A DNA stretch of 64,000 nt from Apium graveolens (lineage: Eukaryota; Streptophyta; Magnoliopsida; Apiales; Apiaceae): positions 68,506,907 to 68,570,906 of the forward strand of contig NC_133657.1 of assembly GCF_009905375.1 (NCBI RefSeq). The letters are read 5' to 3'. Both the position numbers and the translations under genes were made by a program. The notes beneath the pieces were generated by a model. That model was not told the origin of the DNA, ran no database searches, and was given only the letters and a program-made list of their open reading frames with translations. Position 1 is the first letter of the stretch. Every line of letters starts with the position of its first letter. Below, piece after piece: positions 42,304 through 55,028 of this stretch.

Positions 42304-42602
42304 TGTGACGGCCTCAACCCCGGGGTCAGAAGTTGACGTCACTAAACATAACAAACCACAAACATAAACTACAAGATTATTATTATACTAACACAACCCC
42401 AAAACCAACATCCGATCCGGGTTCAAGTATGATTTAAGCTACTCACTATTACAAACAATTTATTAAAAAGTTTGATACACTAACTTATTCAGCAACTCTT
42501 CAGACCGCATATGGTCTGAAACAAACTACCTCAGAGGAGCCGGGATCAGAAGGGGCTGAAACTCTATTCTGACCAGGTCTGATAGATCGTCTAGGCATTT
42601 GT

Positions 42603-42649
<47 letters not shown>

Positions 42650-45197
42650 CAGGTTGCAAGGGTGAGCATATAATTACTCAGCAGTACCAACATATGAATA
42701 TCAGAGTAAAACAGTATTATAAACAGTTATAGGAACAGAACTATAACACAATATGAAATCAATAAACTGTAATTCATTTTGATTCTCCGTCACCACAAAA
42801 GTAAAAGAAACTGGATATCACTGACTAGCATGCTCTTAATAAAACAACGTAGTTGTGTGCTGTGTAAACACCAGAGTCCAATTTTAGCATGCTATTCATA
42901 TTTATAACTCAATTGTTTAAATTACTTGCTTCGTTACGGGAATCACAAAGCCAAATCAGATATGTAGTGGATATATGAAGACATCCGATCAGGCTATCAA
43001 CACCAGACGGCTCCAACTTCCATCCCATAAACCTGTTCCGAAACTCAGAGACTAGCTAGGTCTCTGACCTGCTGGACTAATCGGTTAGGTAGTGCGCGCA
43101 ACCGAGTTAGCCTGTTACGCAACCTCAATAGGCCACTCTGGCCCCTATGTATCCAAAATCTGATCGTTTTATCCAGTTTTCAAATCACTTATACCTATCT
43201 CAGTTTAAAACCATTCATTTAACATCACACGTAAAAATTGGTTCACAAATCATTTTCATTCAAGATGGGTACCTTTTTGAAGTTACTTTTCCCCAAAACA
43301 GATTTAAAACAAATAATCATAACTATAGGGGATACGTAACTTAACACGTTTATGTTCCTGTTCGATAATAAAACAACAGTCTATTCATATATACTGAACC
43401 GTAAAAGTATGGTCAAGGGTACTTGCCTTGCGACAAATTTTCGGGATTCCTAGGGTAGTTGAAGTTGACTGACTTTGGTCCTCGCAAACTTTGACCGGGA
43501 TCTACATTAACAGAATAACCTAATTAGTTATACCGACATGCTTGATATCCTCGAACATAAATAACTCAATCCGATAACCCGACTCGTATAATGTATATAC
43601 ATTTATTCACGTAACGATATTTACGATAATAAAACATTTAAAATATTATAGTACACTTCACATATTTAAAATAATTTTCAGAAAATTTGGACAACGACTC
43701 CTCTATTTATAAGCCTACCCGTCGAAACATAATAGACGCTAATTCCCAAAAATCACAATTTCACAGTTCTGAATCTCGATACGACTTTTAAAATATATAC
43801 TTATTTACATTTCGAAAACTAACTTTTACGAACTAATTTATTGGTTTTATAATTTTAGGACTCAGATAAAATCCATCACCATCCACCATCGACTCGCCGA
43901 GGCTCATTGTTGACTGCGGAAATATATATTAGTGTCCAAAAATATTCGGGTGTCCGAATAAATTCTACTGATTAAATAAAATTCCTGCACGGAATTATTA
44001 ATATCACGAATATTATTCGAACAATTCCTGCATAAAAAAAGGAATTAAAATTAATAAAATAATAAATCAAATTGCAATACCCAGACTGCGTACAAATACA
44101 CACACACGCGTGTATTACACGTGCCACCAGAACCATTAAACCAAAAGGAGCAACAAACAGGGAACCAAGCAGCCACCATACACAACTCAAACAAATGCAT
44201 ACGAATTCGTATATATATATATAAGGTATGCACGGAGATGAAGCCAAGAAACTCGCGTGAATAACCGGCCGAAAACTCACCAGAAAACGGTGGAAAATGG
44301 AGGAATAGTGGCGTACAAGAAACAGGTGGGAAGAGGGAGAGATTAGAGAGAGATGTGAGATAGAGAGAGAGAGAAGCGATCGAGAGAGAAGAGAGCAGAT
44401 GAAATCGAGAGCCAAGAACATGGGTGAAGGGGGTTTGTTTATTATTTTTTTAATTCATTCTGCTACTGCCAAGAATCAAACCACAGGGACACGCACCAAC
44501 TCAATAAATAGGATGTATACATGTTTATCTATCTTGCTTTTGCTTAAATTCTAGTTCGTTTTCTTGTAAAATAATGAACCAGTTGTGCATCAGAATGCAT
44601 CGAAAAATTACAAATTTTATACCAAAATTCTAAAAATATTCAAAAGTTAATAAAATAAAATTTTCACAATTTTTAAACCATTTTTAAAACGCAACTAATA
44701 CCCGCATTTAATGATTTATCGAATAAACGTGCGAGTGAATTTAATCAAAAAAATTCTGAAATAATTTTAAAATTCTCAAAATATTATAAAATTCATAAAA
44801 TATGAGTCTCGTAATTTTTTAAGCATCCTGGAATTAAATACTAAATTTAAAATTAAATGAAATCAGAAAATCAATTAAAGATAAATAATTAATGAAATAT
44901 TGATTTCTAAATTTTATAAAATTCCAAAAATATTTATTGAGATTATAAAATCAGAAAAACAATTTTAAATGTAATCTAAATATTTATAAAAATAAATCCC
45001 CAATAAAACCACTTTTAAAAGTGAAAACAAAACAATACGACTCAATAATCACTTATACCAATAATCCCTGTAAACCAACAATCACATATAAATAATAATA
45101 AACAACACACAGTTGTTAGAACCGATATACATATTTTATATAATTAATTATTCAACAATTACACTTTTAAATAGTACAAAATATACGAGTCGTTATA
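42304..45197 (-). repeat. T1 3' LTR (2,894 bp)
   Basis: Starts TGTGACGGCC and ends GAGTCGTTATA, the same termini as 51047-54022. It contains a TA microsatellite (42605-42648), the inverted repeat TTCAGACC/GGTCTGAA (42499-42520) and a purine tract (44330-44400) that would be a CT-rich leader in the element sense. Frames inside it, such as 44421-43972, are not supported. Confidence 0.93.
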
Positions 45198-45240
45198 TCC
45201 TTCCCCCTTAAAAAAATTTTGTCCCCAATATTTGACTTAA
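45198..45240 (-). other. T1 polypurine tract
   Basis: The minus strand reads AAAGGGGGAAGGA-like purines immediately inside the 3' LTR (plus strand TCCTTCCCCCTT at 45198-45209), preceded by TTTTTTTAAG. Confidence 0.75.
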
Positions 45241-46619
45241 CTAAACAGATGAGGATATTTATCAAGCAGGTCTGACTCTAACTCCCAAGTAGACTCTTCT
45301 ACTCGAGGATTTCTCCAAAGCACTTTTATTATGGGGATTGACTTATTTCTAAGGACTCGCTCTTTACGATCTAGAATCTTGATTGGTTATTCCACATAGA
45401 ACAAATTTCGTTGAAGCTCGATCGGTTCGTACACTATAACTTGATTCGAATCAGGAATATATGGCTTCAACATGGATACGTGGAACATATTATAAATATG
45501 CTGAAACTGCGGCGGTAACGCTATCTCGTAAGCGACCTTTCCTATTTTCTTCAAAACTTCAAATGGTCCTATGTACCTTGGATTGAGCTTACCTTTCTGA
45601 CCAAATCGAACTAATCCTTTCCAAGGTGATACTTTCAATAATACCAATGATCTAACTTCGAAATTCATATTCTTTCGATGTAAATCAGCATTCTTTCTCT
45701 GTCTATCTTGGGCTGCTTCTAACCTTTTCCGAATCAATACCACTACATCTTTGGTCTGTTGAACTAACTCAGGTCCTACCACTTTCTTTTCTCCCACTCC
45801 ATCCCAATATAATGGTGATCTACATTTGCGTCCATACAGGGCTTCATAAGGCGACATTCCAATGTTGGCATGATAACTATTGTTATATGAGAATTTAATT
45901 AAAGGTAAGTGTTCATCCCGGTTTCCCTTAAAATCCAAAGCACAAACTCTTAACATAACCTCTATTTTCTGGATGGTTCTCTCACTTTGATCATCTGTTT
46001 GAGGATGATATACGGTACTCATATTTAGCTTGGTTCCTAGACATTCTTGAAACTTAGTCCAAAACATTGAATTGAATCTCGGATCTCGATTTGATACAAT
46101 GAACACAGGAACTTCGTGCTTGGTCACTATTTCATCCAAATACAACTTAACTAGCTTTTCCAAAGGATATCTTTCATTTATTGGGAGGAAATGAGCTGAC
46201 TTTGTTAATCTTTCGATGATTACCCAAATAACATCATGATTGGCTTTCGTTCTTGGCAATCCAATGACGAAACCCATTGCAATCTCTTCCCATTTCCATT
46301 GGGGAATCTCTAGGGGTTGTAACAATCTGTTTGGCCTTTGGTGTTCTGCTTTTACAGTCTGGCACACGTGACACTTGCTAGCCCAATTTGCAATTTCCTT
46401 CTTCATTCCTGGCCACTAGAAGTTCTTCTTCAAATCTTGATACATCTTAGTGCTCCCAGGGTGAATAGAAAACCGAGAGTTGTGCGCTTCGCGTAAATCT
46501 TCATTCTTTAGTTTCATCCCATTAGGAATCCAAATTCTAGAAGAAAATCTAAACATACCTTGGTTATCCCTTTGGGTACAAAGTTCTTCTCCTGTCAGAT
46601 CATCCAATTCTTGTTCCAT
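45241..46619 (-). pseudogene. T1 integrase and chromodomain (two catalytic Asp lost)
   Basis: The frame runs in phase from 46619 through a TGG-to-TAG stop at 46416 and a CAA-to-TAA stop at 45387 to a TAG at 45241. The zinc-binding part has HPGSTKMYQDL and CHVCQ. In the core the first catalytic Asp is Gly (IAMGFVIGLP, usual MDF) and the second is Asn (IVSNRDPRF, usual SDRD); the Glu in QSERTIQ remains. The GPF/Y-type C-terminus (YIGPFEVLKKIG) is followed by a chromodomain (PIKILDRKERVLRNKSIPI, VLWRNPRVEESTWELESD). Chromodomains steer chromovirus insertion to heterochromatin. This protein could not integrate DNA. Confidence 0.92.
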
Positions 46620-46628
46620 AATTCCCTA

Positions 46629-47894
46629 TTAACACCTTTTAATCTTATCCATCAAAGCTGGTTGAAACATAATCTCATTCAGTTGCTCCTTATCTTTTCT
46701 TGGTACTCGAACTTCAATTTCCATCATTTCCAAGTCTTGTTCTAACTCTTTTACAATCTGAACCATATTCAGCCTCTCTTTTCTACTCAAGGCATCTGCC
46801 ACCACATTGGCCATAACTAGGTGATAGTTGATGGTGCAGTCGTAGTCTTTGATTAACTCCAACCATCTTTTTTGTCTCATGTTCAAGTACTTTTGAGTGA
46901 ATATATACTTTAAGCTCTTATGATCCGTGTAAATATCACACTTTTCTCTATACAGATAATGTCTCCACAATTTCATTGCAAAAACTATAGCTTCCATCTT
47001 GAGATCATGGACTGGATACTTTTGTTCATGAGGTTTTAATTTTCTAGAGGCATAGGTGATAACTTTATCGTGCTGCATCAATACACAGCCTAAATCCTTT
47101 AAAGAACCATCGCTATATATCACAAAGTTTCTCATCCCATCTGGTAATGCTAATACTGGAGCCGTTACTAACCTCTTCTTCAGTTTCTGGAAGCTTTCTT
47201 CACACTTCTCTGTCCAAAGAGATTTCTCATTCTTCCTGGTTAGCCTAGTTAACGGAGCTGCGATCTTAGAAAAATCCTTTACAAATCTTCGATAATATCC
47301 TGCTAGCCCCAGAAAACTTATCACTTATGTCGGGGTCTTTGGTTGCTCCCACTTGGATACGGCTTCAATCTTCACAGGGTCTACCTTGATACCTTCCTTG
47401 CTCACCACATGTCCAAGGAACTGTACTTCTGTCATCCAAAACTCGCACTTGGAAAACTTCACGTATAGTTGTTTTTCTCTTAACCTTTGGAGGGAAATCC
47501 TTAGGTGTGTTGCGTGATCTTATTGAGTCTTTGAATAGATGAGGATGTCATCAATAAATACAATAACAAACTTATCCAAGTAGTCTTTATACACCTGGTT
47601 CATTAAATCTATAAAAGTCGTTGGTGCATTGGTCAATTCGAACAACATCACTAAGAATTCATAATGGCTATACCTTGTTCTGAATGCAGTTTTAGGTATA
47701 TCTTCAGGTTTGATCTTCAGTTGGTGGTAGCCAGATCTCAAGTCAATCTTTGAAAAACAGCATGCTCCTTTAAGCTGGTCAAATAAATCGCCAATCCTCG
47801 GCAAGGGATACTTATTCTTGATTGTCAACTTATTCAGCTGCCTATTGTCAATGCATAGCCTCATACTTCCATCCTTCTTCTTTACAAATAACAC
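46629..47894 (-). pseudogene. T1 reverse transcriptase and RNase H
   Basis: RT starts at 47894 ([31 protein letters not shown]) with [12 protein letters not shown] near 47540. It continues in phase after a TAA at 47520 ([31 protein letters not shown]) and another stop near 47325. RNase H follows: [64 protein letters not shown]. The position after HDL, where gypsy RNase H usually has the catalytic Glu, is Lys. The frame ends at 46629 and the linker to integrase continues in phase. Confidence 0.9.
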
Positions 47895-48886
47895 TAGAGC
47901 ACCCCGCGGAGAAACACTTGGCCGGATACTCCTTTATCTAGCAGCTCTTGCAGTTGCTTAGCCAATTCTTTCATTTCCACTGGAGCCATTCGATAGGGAG
48001 CTTTGGAAACTGGCTCTGCCCCTGGTATCAAATTAATGGAAAACTCTATTTCTCGATCAGGTGGTAATCCTGGCAATTCTTCCGGAAAGACGTCAAGATA
48101 TTCTCTAACTATTGGAATTTCATCCAGAGTAGGCGTCTCTTTCTTGGTGTCCACCACATGAGCCAAATATGCTTCGCACCCTTGCCTTAACAATTTCTTT
48201 ACTTGCAATACTGAGGGAAACTTCTTATCCTGCTTCTGTCCTTGGTAGCATATCCTTACATTATCTATCGTATACATAACAATTCTCTTCTTCTTGCAGT
48301 AAATACTTGCCTTATATAGGGACAACCAATCCATGCCTAGAATAACATCGAATTCTCGTAACTCAAAAGGTATTAGGTCAGCGAGAAAAGAATGACCTGA
48401 AATTTCTATGGAACACTTAGGGTAGAATTGGCTTACAGGTACCTTATCTTGATTGGCCACTTCTTTGGTCAAAGGTTCATCTAAGTCTTCCAATATTAAT
48501 TGCATTTTACTCATACAGTTCAGGGATATGTAAGATTTAGCCGCTCCCGAATCAAATAAAATGTTAACAAGCACGGAATTAAGAGACAGTGTACCTGCAA
48601 CTACATCAGAATCCTGAGCCGTGGATTTCTTAGTCATTTTGAAAGTTCTGGCTCTAGCTATACTTGTTGCTGGTCTTTGAGATGCACTTCCTTCTATACT
48701 GCCTTGGGTAGCTGATTTGCAGTTCCTAGCAATGCGCCCCACTTTACCGCAGTTGAAACAGTTTACTCCTTGGTTCTCAGATTTGCACTCAGTAGAATAA
48801 TGACCCTTCTGGCCATACTTGAAACAGTTGACGTTCTCTCTGCACTGACCAATGTGCTTCTTTCTAGATATCTTACAATCGATCAC
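47895..48886 (-). pseudogene. T1 zinc knuckles, protease and RT N-terminus
   Basis: One open frame encodes two altered zinc knuckles, the protease (NILFDSGAAKSYISLN with the DSGA site, EFDVILGMDWL) and the RT entry ([22 protein letters not shown]). It shifts by one base near 47920 before RT. The first knuckle reads CFKYGQKGHYSTEC, with Tyr for the second Cys. The second reads CFNCGKVGRIARNC, with Arg for His. The protease active site itself looks intact. Confidence 0.88.
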
Positions 48887-49845
48887 CGTCTTGCTGGATT
48901 TCGTTGGAGCAGAACTAACTGAGGTAGTACTGGGCCTAGCTGGTGGGAAATTCTACCTCCTGAATTTCCTGTCTCAATTCCTTCCAAACCGTAGTTGAAA
49001 CTTCTGGCTTACTCCTTCTTGTTTTGACTTTGCAGGCCTACCTTCAAACTTTTTATTCTTCTTACCTCTTTCCTTAGCAGCTAATCTTTGGTCACTTTCT
49101 ATTACTAAGGCAGCCTGAACTACCGAAGTATATGTCTTGAGTTGTAGAGCTACAACTCCACTCATAATCTCTGGCTTCAATCCTTATTGAAACAGCTTCA
49201 CTCTCTGAGCCTCTGAACTTACATACTCTGGTGCTATACAAGCCAATTCTGTGAACTTGGCTTCATACTCCGTGACACTTCCGTCTCCTTGCTTCAACTC
49301 TAGAAATTCCATCTTCATCTGACTCTGGAGACAATCCGGAAAATATTTTTCCAAGAACAGTGCTGTGAATCGGGTCCAGGGAATAGGACCTTCTCCTTCC
49401 AGAGCTCTCTAGGCTCCCACTAATAGTTCGACTCATTCTTCAGAAAGTAACTAGCATAATCTGTCTTTAAATCCTCACTCACCTTGGTGAGAGCAAAAAC
49501 CTTCTCCATTTCCTTCAGCCAGATCCTAGCAGCAACAGGATCTACTCCACCTTTGAACTCTGGGGGTTTCACATCATGGAAAGATTTAAAACTAACAGTT
49601 TGGGTTGTTCCCCTCAACTGATGTTGCTGTTGGATTTGCAGTTGTTGATGTTGGATTTGTTGTTGATGTTGTTGTATGAGCTGTTGTTGCTGTTGTTGTT
49701 GTTGCTGAAACTGTTGCTGCTGCTGGAATTATTGTTGCTGTTGGGCCAGCTGAGTAGACTGCTGACGCAAAAGATCTATCAATTCACTCATTGAGGGATC
49801 CCAAGCAGATCCGTTGTTGGGTTGAGGATTCTTCTTAGGTGGCAT
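48887..49845 (-). pseudogene. gag: T1 gag (polyglutamine N-terminus)
   Basis: ATG at 49845 opens MPPKKNPQPNNGSAWDPSMS, typical of chromovirus gag. A long Gln run follows (encoded at 49620-49760), with a TAA replacing one Gln codon near 49728. Then come SFKSFHDVKPPEFKGGVDP, ARIWLKEMEKVF and KTDYASYFLK, before a stop at 49420 and a frameshift. A later part (49180-48974) has LVIESDQRLAAKERGKKN. Gag packages the RNA and forms particles; this copy is broken in at least three places. Confidence 0.82.
49620..49760. repeat. CAA/CAG-type trinucleotide tract in T1 gag
   Basis: The plus strand shows repeated TGT and TTG triplets, that is, Gln codons on the coding strand. Polyglutamine near the gag start is common in chromoviruses, but this one is long and interrupted. 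Confidence 0.85.
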
Positions 49846-50302
49846 TCTCCTGAAATATAGCAGTCATATATAAGAAATTGGAATGCTCCAAACAGTTTAT
49901 ACATATGTATCAGGAGAGTGTTGCCACTAAAAAAAATATCCTCATCCTCAGTTAATTGGATCCATCCAAAGTGAATGGCTAAATTCTAGAAATACTAGCA
50001 ACAGAAGCAACAATAATAGTACAATAGTATTAATAATGCACAAGCATATAAAACTGAACAACATATAAAGCAGCTACTAAATAACAACCAAACAGAAATC
50101 CAACTAGAACAACTGATATCCAACTACTAAACCATCCGAATACACAACAAAATAGGCTGACATAACAGCCTCCATCTACTACATACTACAACAACATAAT
50201 GTATATATAAAATAACTACAGGACTCCTGAAGAACCAAATCTGAGCTCTGTCTATCACTGCTGTAACTCCGCTCTAACAACTATCACTGCCACTGCCACC
50301 AA
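49846..50302. other. T1 leader between the upstream ORF and gag
   Basis: Non-coding, AT-rich leader of about 450 bases. No protein similarity or unusual repeat is seen. Confidence 0.6.
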
Positions 50303-50815
50303 TCATACCCAAATCGAACACCAACCAGTTAACCAAGTCCTGGTACTGATAGCCCTAAACTCAGAGCTAATGAAAGGGTTAATAGATCTAGCTCGCTCAA
50401 CAGCAGTCTGAGTCAAAGTCCTCACTCTAGCCTGGATATCGAGTGAGGGTCTGACTGGCACTCGATCAAGATGTGCTGCCAACTATGGGCTCTACTCTCT
50501 AATCAAGAATTTGTTCATCGCCTCATGAACATGATACGAAATTGGGGATGAAATACATGTAGGAGCAGAGGGAGGGATTGAAGTTCTAAAGAAAGAAAAG
50601 CTGGGTCCGTAACCCGGTGGAAAATCTCTAGTAGCTGATACTAACCTCTGTACCCAACGAGGATGGGCACTAGGTCCATGTATATCTCTCGAAACAAACT
50701 GAGGCACTGGTGGGGGAGGCAAATGAGTCTCTTCAGCTACAACATCTAGTGTCCTCTCTGAGTCTGAACTGTCTGAATCAGATCTGTTCTCCCGGGATGG
50801 AGAACTGGATATCAC
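50303..50815 (-). pseudogene. T1 leader ORF of unknown function, upstream of gag
   Basis: ATG 50815 (MISSSPSRENRSDSDSSDSE) lies about 220 bases past the PBS. The frame gives a Ser/Asp-rich start, a Pro-rich stretch (HLPPPPVPQFVSRDIHG) and YGPSFSFFRTSIPPSAP. After TAG stops at 50492 and nearby it stays protein-like in the same phase (DIQARVRTLTQTAVERARSI) until TGA at 50303-50305, about 171 codons. Persistence of a sensible composition beyond the stops suggests a real former gene. I do not recognise it. Confidence 0.5.
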
Positions 50816-51032
50816 TATGGGCCACTGTCAACAATATAAATATAATGGAAATACACAATAAGGTTAAGGTAGTTCTATCAAAACATCAATAGATGTCAGG
50901 GTAATGCCTTCGGAACTCTCGACTGACTCTTAGGTTCGCTCCTCTAAATGAATTGCTAACTCACACTTAAGGACACAGTTTTTATACCTTTTTGACTCAA
51001 TTCCTAACCTAAATCAGGGACTTGAACCTGTA

Positions 51033-51044
51033 GCTCTGATACCA
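51033..51044 (-). other. T1 primer binding site, tRNA-iMet
   Basis: The minus strand reads TGGTATCAGAGC, followed by TACAGG, two bases from the 5' LTR. Confidence 0.92.
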
Positions 51045-51046
51045 AC

Positions 51047-51345
51047 TGCGACGGCCTCAACCCTAGGGTCAGGAGTTGACGTCACTAAACATAACAAACC
51101 ACAAACATAAACTACAAGATTATTATTATACTAACACAACCCCAAAACCAAGATCCGATCTGGGTTCAAGTATGATTTAAGCTACTCACTATTACAAACC
51201 ATTTATTAAAAAGTCTGACACACTAACTTATTCAGCAACTCTTCAGACCGCATTTGGTCTGATACAAACTACCTTAGAGGAGCCGGGATCGGAAGGGGCT
51301 GAAACTCTATTCTGACCAGGTCTGATAGATATTCTAGGCATCTGC

Positions 51346-51394
<49 letters not shown>

Positions 51395-54022
51395 CAGGTT
51401 GCAAGGGTGATCATATAATCGCTCAGTAGTACCAACATATGAATATCAGAGCAAAACAGTAATGTAAACAGTTATAGGAACCAAACTATAAAATAATATG
51501 AAATCAATAACCTGTAATTCATTTCGAATCTCTGTCACAACAAAAGTAAAAGAAACTGGATATCACTGACTAGCATGCTCTTAATAAAACAACGTAGTTA
51601 TGTTCTGTGTAAACACCATATGAATATCAGAGCAAAACAGTAATGTAAACAGTTATAGGAACCAAACTATAAAATAATATGAAATCAATAACCTGTAATT
51701 CATTTCGAATCTCTGTCACAACAAAAGTAAAAGAAACTGGATATCACTGACTAGCATGCTCTTAATAAAACAACGTAGTTATGTTCTGTGTAAACACCAT
51801 AGTCCAATTTTAGCATGCTATTGACATTTATAACTTAACTGTTTAAATTACTTGCTTCGTTACAGGAATCACAAAAACAAATCAGATACGTAATGGATAT
51901 GTGAAAGTAGCTGATCAGGCTTTCAACACCAGATGGCTCCAACAGCCATCCCATAAACCTATTCCGGAACTCAGAGACTAGCTAGGTCTCTAACCTGCTG
52001 GACTAATCGGTTAGGTAGTGCGCGCAACCGAGTTAGCCTTTTACGCAACCTCAATAGGCCACTTTGGCCCCTATGTATCCAATATCTGATTGTTTTATCC
52101 ACTTTTTAAACATCTTGTACCTATCTCAGTTTAAAACTATTCATTTAACATCACACGTAAAATTTGGTTCACAAATCATTTTCATTCTAGATAGGTACCT
52201 TTTCGAAGTTACTTTTCCCCAAAACAGATTTAAAACAAATAATCATAACTACAGGGGATACGTAACTTAAAACGTTTTTGTTCCTGTTCGATAATAAAAT
52301 AACAGTCTACTCATATATACTGAACCATAAAAGTATGGTCAGGGGTACTTGCCTTGTGATGATTTTTCGGGATTCCTAGGGTAGTTGCGGTTGACTGACT
52401 TTGGTCCTCGCAAACTTTGACTGGGATCTACATTAACAGAATAACCTGATTAGTTATACCGACATGCTTGATATCCTCGAACCTAAACAATCCAATCCGA
52501 TAACCCGATTCGTATAATGTATATACATTTAAACACGTAACGATATTTATGATAACAAAATATTTAATATATTACAGTATGCTTCACATATTTAAAATAA
52601 TTATCAGTAAATTTGGACATCGACTCCTTTATTTATAAGCCTACCCGTCGAAACATAATCGACCTCAATTCCCAACAATCACAATTTCACAGTTTCGAAT
52701 CTCGATACGACTTTTAAAATAAATACTTATTTACGTTTCAAAAACTAACTTTTACGAACTAATTTATTGGTTTTATAATTTTAGGACTCAGATAAAAATC
52801 ATCACCGTCCACTGTCGACTCGCCGAGGCTCATCGTCGACGGCGACAAAATTTTTTGGTGCCCGAAAATATTCGGGTGTGTCCGAATAAATTCTACCAAT
52901 TAAATACAATTCCCGCACAGAATTATTAATATCACGAATATTATTCAAACAATTCCTGCATCAAAAGGAATTAAAATTAATAAAATAATAGATCAAATTG
53001 CAATACACAGACTGCGCATAAATACACACACACGTGTATTACACGGGCCACCAGAACCATCAAACCAAATGGAGCAACAAATAGGGAACCAAGCAGCCAC
53101 CATACACAACTCAAACATATGCATACAAATTTGTATATATATAAGTATGCACGGAGATGAATCCAATAAACTCACCGGAAAAGGTGAAAACGGAAGAACA
53201 TGGGCGGAGAAGGAACAAGAGGGAGAGATTAGAGAGAGAGAGAGAAGCGATCGAGAGAGAAGCGATCGAGAGAGAACAGGGCAGAGAGAGCAGATGAAAC
53301 CACGAATAAAAACACAGGGACACACACCAACTCAATAAACAGGATGTATACACGTGTATCTATCTCGCTTTTGCTTAAATTCTGGTTTGTTTTATTATAA
53401 AATAACGAACCAACTGCGCATCAGAATGCATCGAAAAATTACAAATTTTATACCAAAATTCTCGAAATATTCAAAAGTTAATAAAATAAAATTTTCATGA
53501 TTTTTAAACATTTTTGAAACGCAGCTAATACCCGCATTTAACGATTTAACAAATAAACGTGCGAGTGAATTTAATCATAAAAATTTCCAAAATAATTTTA
53601 AAATTCTCAAAATATAAACTTTATAAAATGTGAGTCTCGTAATTTTTGAAGAATCCTGGAATTAAATCCTGAATTTAAAATTAAATGAAATCAGAAAATC
53701 ATTTAAAGATAAATAATTAATGAAATATTGATTTCTAAATTTTATAAAATCCCAAAAATATTTATTAAGGTTATAAAATTATAAAAAAAATTAGAGGCAA
53801 TCCAAATATTTATAAAAATAAATCCGCAATAAAACCACTTTTAAAAGTGAAATAAAACAATACGGCTCAATAATCAATTATACCAATAATCCTTATAAAC
53901 CAACAATCACATATAAATAATAATAAACAACACACAGTTGTCAGAACCGATATACATATTTTATATAAATAATTATTCAACAATTACAATTTTAAATAGT
54001 ACAAAATATACGAGTCGTTATA
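51047..54022 (-). repeat. T1 5' LTR (2,976 bp)
   Basis: Mate of 42304-45197. It differs by a 181-bp tandem duplication (51436-51797), a deletion of roughly 70 bases near 53300 and many substitutions, which makes T1 appear older than C1 or C2. Confidence 0.93.
51436..51797. repeat. 181-bp tandem duplication in the T1 5' LTR
   Basis: The stretch from CATATGAATATCAGAG (51436) to the AACACC before 51617 is repeated without visible change from 51617 to about 51797. The other LTR has it once (from about 42690). Confidence 0.92.
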
Positions 54023-54045
54023 ATATATATGTATATATAGGGAGT

Positions 54046-55028
54046 TTCTCAAATGAGAACCCCAACTAGAGTGAGATATGAGATCTAATCTCATCCCGCC
54101 ATTTTATAATATTTTTATATTCTTCTTTTAATCTCTACCCTACATTACTTTCTCTCTCCTTTCCCAACTCTTTCCTAATCTAATATCTCTCTTTGACATC
54201 ATTCCCCACCTCCTGGTCCCTCTTCATCCCCCTCTCCCCGACCAATATAAGTCAATCTCATCCCATCCCATCACCACCTCACTCAATATATAAACATTAC
54301 ATACATCTAATTCAATTTTTTTCTCGAAAGCTACGATTTTATACTCCGACATTATTCCGACCAGTCGTTTGCGTCATCATTTCAACCTCTATCGCATAGT
54401 CAATCATTGAGTAACATTATTATTGGAGCTGTTACGGTTGTGCATAATGGTGGTGTTATGTATGTTGCCAGAAATGTTGACCGAAAGTGCTTTTTATTAT
54501 ATAGTAGTTATATATATATATATGTATATATTCATATCCGGTGATTTTGTTAAGACTGTGGTAATTTGTAATGGGCAGAATTTTGTGACCAGATTTGTGT
54601 GATTACCGGAATTGATAACTGAATGTAGATGTGTTTATTTTATTATTATAGTTATGGTTCCAATGTGATCATTTATACTTAATTCTAGTGAATTTTGATA
54701 TGACGACGTTGGTCAGAGTTAATAAACAGATCTGGTGGATAGAAATAGTGGATAGACATGGTAATTTTTTGTTGCAAATGGTGATTTTTTGTTTTCTGGT
54801 GGTGATTTTTTATTTACCAGTGTTGATTTTTGGTTTGACGGTGGTGATTTTGGTGGTCTCTGAAGGTTGTGATGGCCGGAAATGGTGGATGTCGGAGGTG
54901 ATGGTGGTTGAATTAGATATATTTATTATTAAATATTAAATGAATGGTAAGATATGATTATGATATATTTAAATGAATGGATAAAGTTAGATCTCGTATC
55001 TCCTAATAGTAGGGTTCTAATCGGAGAA
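54046..55028. mobile_element. Non-autonomous TIR element with about 43-bp inverted ends
   Basis: 54046-54088 and the reverse complement of 54987-55028 match at about 33 of 43 positions with one gap, sharing TTCTC, AGAACCC and GAGATCTAA. The interior is non-coding: a pyrimidine-rich left part (54130-54240) and a GGTGATTTTT-repeat right part (54775-54860). The frame 54688-54939 follows that repeat and is not a credible gene. No target duplication was resolved. Confidence 0.5.

Larger units (their letters stand above)
42304..54022 (-). mobile_element. T1: Tekay-like chromodomain Ty3/gypsy retrotransposon
   Basis: LTRs 42304-45197 and 51047-54022 flank an interior read leftward: tRNA-iMet PBS, a leader ORF, gag, protease, RT, RNase H, integrase and a chromodomain. 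This order and the chromodomain identify a chromovirus; the long LTRs and TGTAACGAC-type start suggest the Tekay clade. Gag and pol carry many stops, and integrase has lost two catalytic Asp residues. No clean target duplication is visible (ATGTG against ATATA) because both flanks are dinucleotide repeats. Both LTRs end TATA on the plus strand where TACA would be expected. Confidence 0.9.

Noticed and set aside
43972..44421. 149-codon minus-strand frame, hydrophobic and Ser/Leu-rich, in the T1 3' LTR
   Set aside because: Lies inside an LTR; the mate LTR (53325-52993) has a shorter, diverged frame, and the start is the translated purine tract.
53069..53338. 89-codon plus-strand frame with Arg/Glu repeats in the T1 5' LTR
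   Set aside because: Direct product of GAGA repeats, not conserved in the other LTR.
54688..54939. 83-codon plus-strand frame with hydrophobic repeats
   Set aside because: Encoded by a GGTGATTTTT tandem repeat inside a TIR element; no independent support.
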